Origin: Domibacillus robiginosus
Lineage (GTDB): Bacteria > Bacillota > Bacilli > Bacillales > Domibacillaceae
Reading direction: 5' to 3'
DNA length: 64,000 bases
Assembly: GCF_000966195.1 (NCBI RefSeq)
Contig: NZ_LAHL01000013.1
Span: 124,001-188,000 of the forward strand
The position numbers were made by a program, and so were the translations under genes. Position 1 is the first letter of the stretch; every line of letters begins with the position of its first letter. The notes beneath the pieces are model-generated. The model did not search any database. It saw nothing but the letters and a program-made list of their open reading frames with translations, and was not told the origin of the DNA. Positions 61,134 through 64,000 of the stretch are shown piece after piece.

Positions 61134-61423
61134 TGTATGCAGACAAAATCTTTCGCTTTTAAAAAAGAGCCGATAAGTGGTGGAGAAGATCCATAAGCAA
61201 GGATCGAGTAGACGTTTTCTCTTTTTTAAACAGAAAAATACGACCTTATTAGCTTTATACCATCTTGTCGCAAGCCACTTGGCGGCGGGAGGGCAGCGGA
61301 GACCGGTAGAGCCGCTAGGCGAAGTCGGGCTCAGCGCCTGTCCCATGGAAAGCGGAGCTACCTCGACGCCGTTGCTCCATTCCCTTCATTTACACGGTCA
61401 TCCATATAATTTGTCTATAGATT
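61134..61423 (+). mobile_element. terminator-associated repeat element, copy 4 (290 bp)
   Basis: Ends TTGTATGCAGACAAAAT and, inverted, AATCTATAGACAAATT. It carries the shared blocks GAGCCGATAAGTG, CATAAGCAAGGATC, CTTGTCGCAAGCCACTTGG, GGCGGCGGGAGGGCAGCG, GTCGGGCTCAGCGCCTG and CGGTCATCCATATAATTTG in order, with no nested insert and a partly shortened GC module. Flanked by two copies of the purD terminator hairpin. Confidence 0.88.
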
Positions 61424-61452
61424 AAAAAGCAGGAGGAAACTCCCCCTGCTTT
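61424..61452 (-). terminator. purD terminator hairpin, proximal copy
   Basis: Minus strand AAAGCAGGGGGAGTTTCC-TCCTGCTTTTT directly after the purD stop. Confidence 0.8.
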
Positions 61453-61455
61453 CTT

Positions 61456-62721
61456 TTATAAACGGGCTTTCGCAATAGCGCGGCTGCCGATATCCTTACG
61501 GAAAAAGAAATGTTCCGTATCGATATGTTGTATTTTTTCATACGCGTTTTGCTGAGCTTCCACCGGGTTTGCCCCACTTCCAGCAACAAGAAGTACACGG
61601 CCGCCATTCGCACGGATCACGCCTCCATCTGCATACGTGCCAGCATGGATAACCGATCCTGCATCAATAGCCTGGAGCCCTTTAAGCTCATTGCCTTTCT
61701 CGTATGCTTCCGGGTAACCCTTCGCTGCCAGAACAATACCGAGAACGGATTCTTCTTTCCAGGCTAGTTCAGGATTTTTGCCATCAAGCACATCAAGCAT
61801 CACCTGAACGAGGTCATTTTGAAGACGCGGCAGTACCACCTGCGTTTCCGGATCACCAAAGCGGGCATTGAATTCAATCGTTTTTGGTCCTTCTTCTGTT
61901 AACATTAAACCGGCAAAGATAATTCCCGTAAACGGACGGCCTTCCGCAACCATGCCTTTTGCGATCGGACGGAGAATCTCTTCTACCGACTGGTCATGAA
62001 TGGCCTGCGAAATATGCGGAACCGGTGAATAAGCACCCATGCCGCCTGTGTTTGGACCTTCGTCATTATCGAATGCACGCTTATGATCCTGTGCTGCTTC
62101 CATCGGATATACATTTTCGCCGTGAACAAATGCCATAAGAGAATATTCTTCTCCCTGCAAAAATTGCTCTACAACAACGCGTGCAGAAGCATCACCGAAT
62201 TTTTTATCGAGCATCATATCATCCAGCGCCGCAAGCGCTTCGTTCATCGTCATCGCAACGGTAACGCCTTTTCCGGCAGCCAGGCCATCCGCTTTCAAAA
62301 CGATCGGTGCACCCTCCTGCTGGATATATGCTTTGGCTGCTTCGTAATCTTCAAAAGACTGATAGCGTGCCGTTGGAATATTGTACTTTTCCATCATCAT
62401 TTTCGAGAAGGATTTACTGCCTTCTAAAATAGCCGCATTTTGTTTAGGACCGAATACTTTTAGTCCTTCGCCTTCTAAATAATCCGTAATACCAGCAGAA
62501 AGCGGATTTTCCGGACCAACAATGACAAGGTCAATCCCCTGCTCTTTTGCAAAAGCAGCAAGATCGGCAAAATTCATTTCATCAATATCAACAATTCTTG
62601 CATCCTGCGCGATACCGGCATTTCCCGGCGCACAAAAAACAGTTTGAACAAGCGGGCTTTCCGCCACTTTTTTACAAATGGCGTGCTCGCGTCCGCCACG
62701 TCCTACAACGAGTACGTTCAT
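61456..62721 (-). CDS. purD: phosphoribosylamine-glycine ligase
   Basis: 421-residue ATP-grasp enzyme (second step of purine synthesis). VVGRGGREHAICKKVAES at the start, IVGPENPLSAGITDYLEGEG, VLKADGLAAGKGVTVA, GMVAEGRPFTGIIFAGLM, IEFNARFGDPETQVVLPRL. Last gene of the purine operon, 15 nt after purH, as in B. subtilis. Its terminator is split by repeat element copy 4. Confidence 0.96.
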   Translation of the reverse strand: MNVLVVGRGGREHAICKKVAESPLVQTVFCAPGNAGIAQDARIVDIDEMNFADLAAFAKEQGIDLVIVGPENPLSAGITDYLEGEGLKVFGPKQNAAILEGSKSFSKMMMEKYNIPTARYQSFEDYEAAKAYIQQEGAPIVLKADGLAAGKGVTVAMTMNEALAALDDMMLDKKFGDASARVVVEQFLQGEEYSLMAFVHGENVYPMEAAQDHKRAFDNDEGPNTGGMGAYSPVPHISQAIHDQSVEEILRPIAKGMVAEGRPFTGIIFAGLMLTEEGPKTIEFNARFGDPETQVVLPRLQNDLVQVMLDVLDGKNPELAWKEESVLGIVLAAKGYPEAYEKGNELKGLQAIDAGSVIHAGTYADGGVIRANGGRVLLVAGSGANPVEAQQNAYEKIQHIDTEHFFFRKDIGSRAIAKARL

Positions 62722-62736
62722 GAGAAAAGCCCCCTC

Positions 62737-64000
62737 TTAATGTTTAAAGTGACGAACGCCTGTCATTACCATTGTAATACCATATTCGTCCGCTTTTTTA
62801 ATGGAATCTTCATCCCGGATTGATCCACCCGGCTGAATGATTGCTGTAATGCCCGCTTTAGCAGCTGCTTCGACTGTGTCATCCATTGGGAAAAATGCAT
62901 CTGACGCAAGAGCAGCCCCTTTTGCTTTTTCAGCGGCCTGTTCAAGCGCAATTTTCGCAGCACCGACGCGGTTCATCTGCCCGGCGCCAACGCCAAGAGT
63001 CATTTTGTCATCTGTAACAACAATGGCGTTTGACTTAACATGCTTCACAACTTTCCAGCCAAGCTTCATAGCTGTCCATTCTTCTTCTGTCGGCTGACGT
63101 TTTGTCGCAACTTTCACATCTGCATCTGCAAGAGACAGTTCATCCAGATCCTGCGCGAGCAAGCCGCCTTCCACAGATGTTAACACTTTTTCACCTTTTT
63201 TGCCGTTTGCAAAATCAAGTGTCAAAAGACGAATGTTTTTCTTTTGCGACAATATGTCAATCGCGTCAGCATCAAAAGATGGTGCAACAATGATTTCAAG
63301 AAAAATTTCATGCAGGTTTTCGGCAAGCTCTTTCGATACCGGACGGTTCAGTGCCACAATGCCGCCAAAAATAGAAGTTGGATCTGCTTCATAGGCGCGA
63401 GCATACGCTTCTTCAATTGTTGCTCCTGCACCGACACCGCAAGGGTTCATATGCTTCACGGCTACTGCAGCCGGCTCATCGAACTCTTTGACGATTTGAA
63501 GTGCAGCGTCAGTATCGCGGATGTTGTTGTACGACAGCTCTTTTCCATGCAGCTGCTTAGCTTGTGCCACAGAGAAAGAAGAGCCAAGCGGCTGTGAATA
63601 AAACGCTGCTTTTTGATGCGGATTCTCACCATAGCGAAGTGACTGCTTCAATTCATACGTAACGGTCAGCTTTTCAGGGTTTTCTTCCCCGGCAAGATCT
63701 GTCATAAAGCCGGCAATCATCGCGTCATAAGCCGCTGTATGGCGGAACACTTTTGCTGCAAGCTTCCGGCGCGTTTCGAGCGTTGTTTTCCCTTCGCCTT
63801 TCAGCTCGGACAATACTTGATCGTAATCATTTGAATCCACAATTACAGTTACATACTCGTGGTTTTTCGCAGACGCACGAAGCATCGCCGGGCCGCCGAT
63901 GTCGATGTTTTCAATCGCATCTTCTGTTGTCACATCCGGCTTTGCGATCGTTTGTTGAAAAGGATACAAATTCACACAGACGATATCGATTGGCTGGATA
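62737..64000 (-). CDS. purH: bifunctional AICAR formyltransferase / IMP cyclohydrolase, 5' end outside the window
   Basis: Last two steps of IMP synthesis. The visible part (421 codons; the full protein is about 512) begins in the cyclohydrolase domain, [17 protein letters not shown], with the start beyond the window edge, and holds the whole formyltransferase domain: [34 protein letters not shown] with the catalytic Lys-His, [36 protein letters not shown] and the C-terminal GVRHFKH. Confidence 0.96.
   Translation of the reverse strand, partial: IQPIDIVCVNLYPFQQTIAKPDVTTEDAIENIDIGGPAMLRASAKNHEYVTVIVDSNDYDQVLSELKGEGKTTLETRRKLAAKVFRHTAAYDAMIAGFMTDLAGEENPEKLTVTYELKQSLRYGENPHQKAAFYSQPLGSSFSVAQAKQLHGKELSYNNIRDTDAALQIVKEFDEPAAVAVKHMNPCGVGAGATIEEAYARAYEADPTSIFGGIVALNRPVSKELAENLHEIFLEIIVAPSFDADAIDILSQKKNIRLLTLDFANGKKGEKVLTSVEGGLLAQDLDELSLADADVKVATKRQPTEEEWTAMKLGWKVVKHVKSNAIVVTDDKMTLGVGAGQMNRVGAAKIALEQAAEKAKGAALASDAFFPMDDTVEAAAKAGITAIIQPGGSIRDEDSIKKADEYGITMVMTGVRHFKH

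Overview
This is a chromosomal window from a spore-forming member of the Bacillaceae (Bacillus in the broad sense). The right third follows the B. subtilis order purH-purD-yerA-yerB-yerC-pcrB-pcrA-ligA-yerH(camS), with gatCAB, dgkB and rlmCD nearby. A CotY/CotZ-type spore coat gene, ykkCD-type SMR genes, a TPP riboswitch and RNase J also fit. It is not B. subtilis: it carries a glutaminyl-tRNA synthetase gene (glnS) and isocitrate lyase (aceA). There is no prophage, CRISPR array, rRNA or tRNA gene that I can see. Nearly all of the window is ordinary core or shell chromosome.

Layout. 0-7.3 kb: the 5' part of a 3-methyladenine DNA glycosylase gene overlapping a DUF2254 membrane protein, a YtxG-like stress protein behind a SigB-like promoter, PutP, GlnS, and a cytoplasmic alpha-amylase with an unusual Lys/Glu repeat tail. 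7.3-14 kb: an ArgA-like acetyltransferase divergent from argJ around an ARG box, tetR-ykkC-ykkD, DUF2252, an AEC carrier behind a possible attenuator, and an alpha/beta hydrolase. 14.6-19.3 kb: a thiamin-pyrimidine salvage operon (ylmB-tenA-thiZ-thiX-thiY) under a TPP riboswitch. 19.3-26.8 kb: two paralogous MDR dehydrogenases flanking an EamA-like exporter and a zincin, then a ferritin-like protein, an esterase, a secreted nuclease with a possible RNA leader, and an NlpC/P60 hydrolase. 26.8-33.8 kb: RNase J, a V4R-STAS protein, RlmCD, a TrmB regulator divergent from a TSUP exporter, a decayed butanediol dehydrogenase fragment, and a SigB-type stress protein. 33.8-41.3 kb: a heterodimeric ABC exporter, a CotY/Z protein, a MarR-MFS pair, DgkB and a thioredoxin-fold protein. 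41.4-64 kb: argCBD, an esterase, gatCAB, aceA, a ZIP transporter, camS-ligA-pcrA-pcrB, yerC-yerB, yerA, purD and purH (truncated by the window end).

The standout feature is a family of four non-coding interspersed elements (249-434 bp; about 9.1, 14.2, 44.5 and 61.1 kb) with terminal inverted repeats built on TGTAGACAAA. Each copy sits inside an intrinsic terminator, so that a near-identical copy of the whole terminator hairpin flanks the element on both sides. The hairpins differ from locus to locus but match within a locus. This looks like a terminator-targeting miniature transposable element whose target duplication is the terminator hairpin itself. One copy carries a second nested palindromic element, another carries what looks like its deletion remnant, and a possible fifth, almost completely deleted copy lies at about 7.28-7.32 kb.

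Regulation visible in the sequence includes the TPP riboswitch, an ARG box, two SigB-like promoters, perfect palindromic operators at the TrmB and MarR genes, and many intrinsic terminators. Starts were moved downstream from the longest open frame wherever a Shine-Dalgarno sequence clearly favoured an internal codon. All family assignments are from reading the protein sequences, without database searches.
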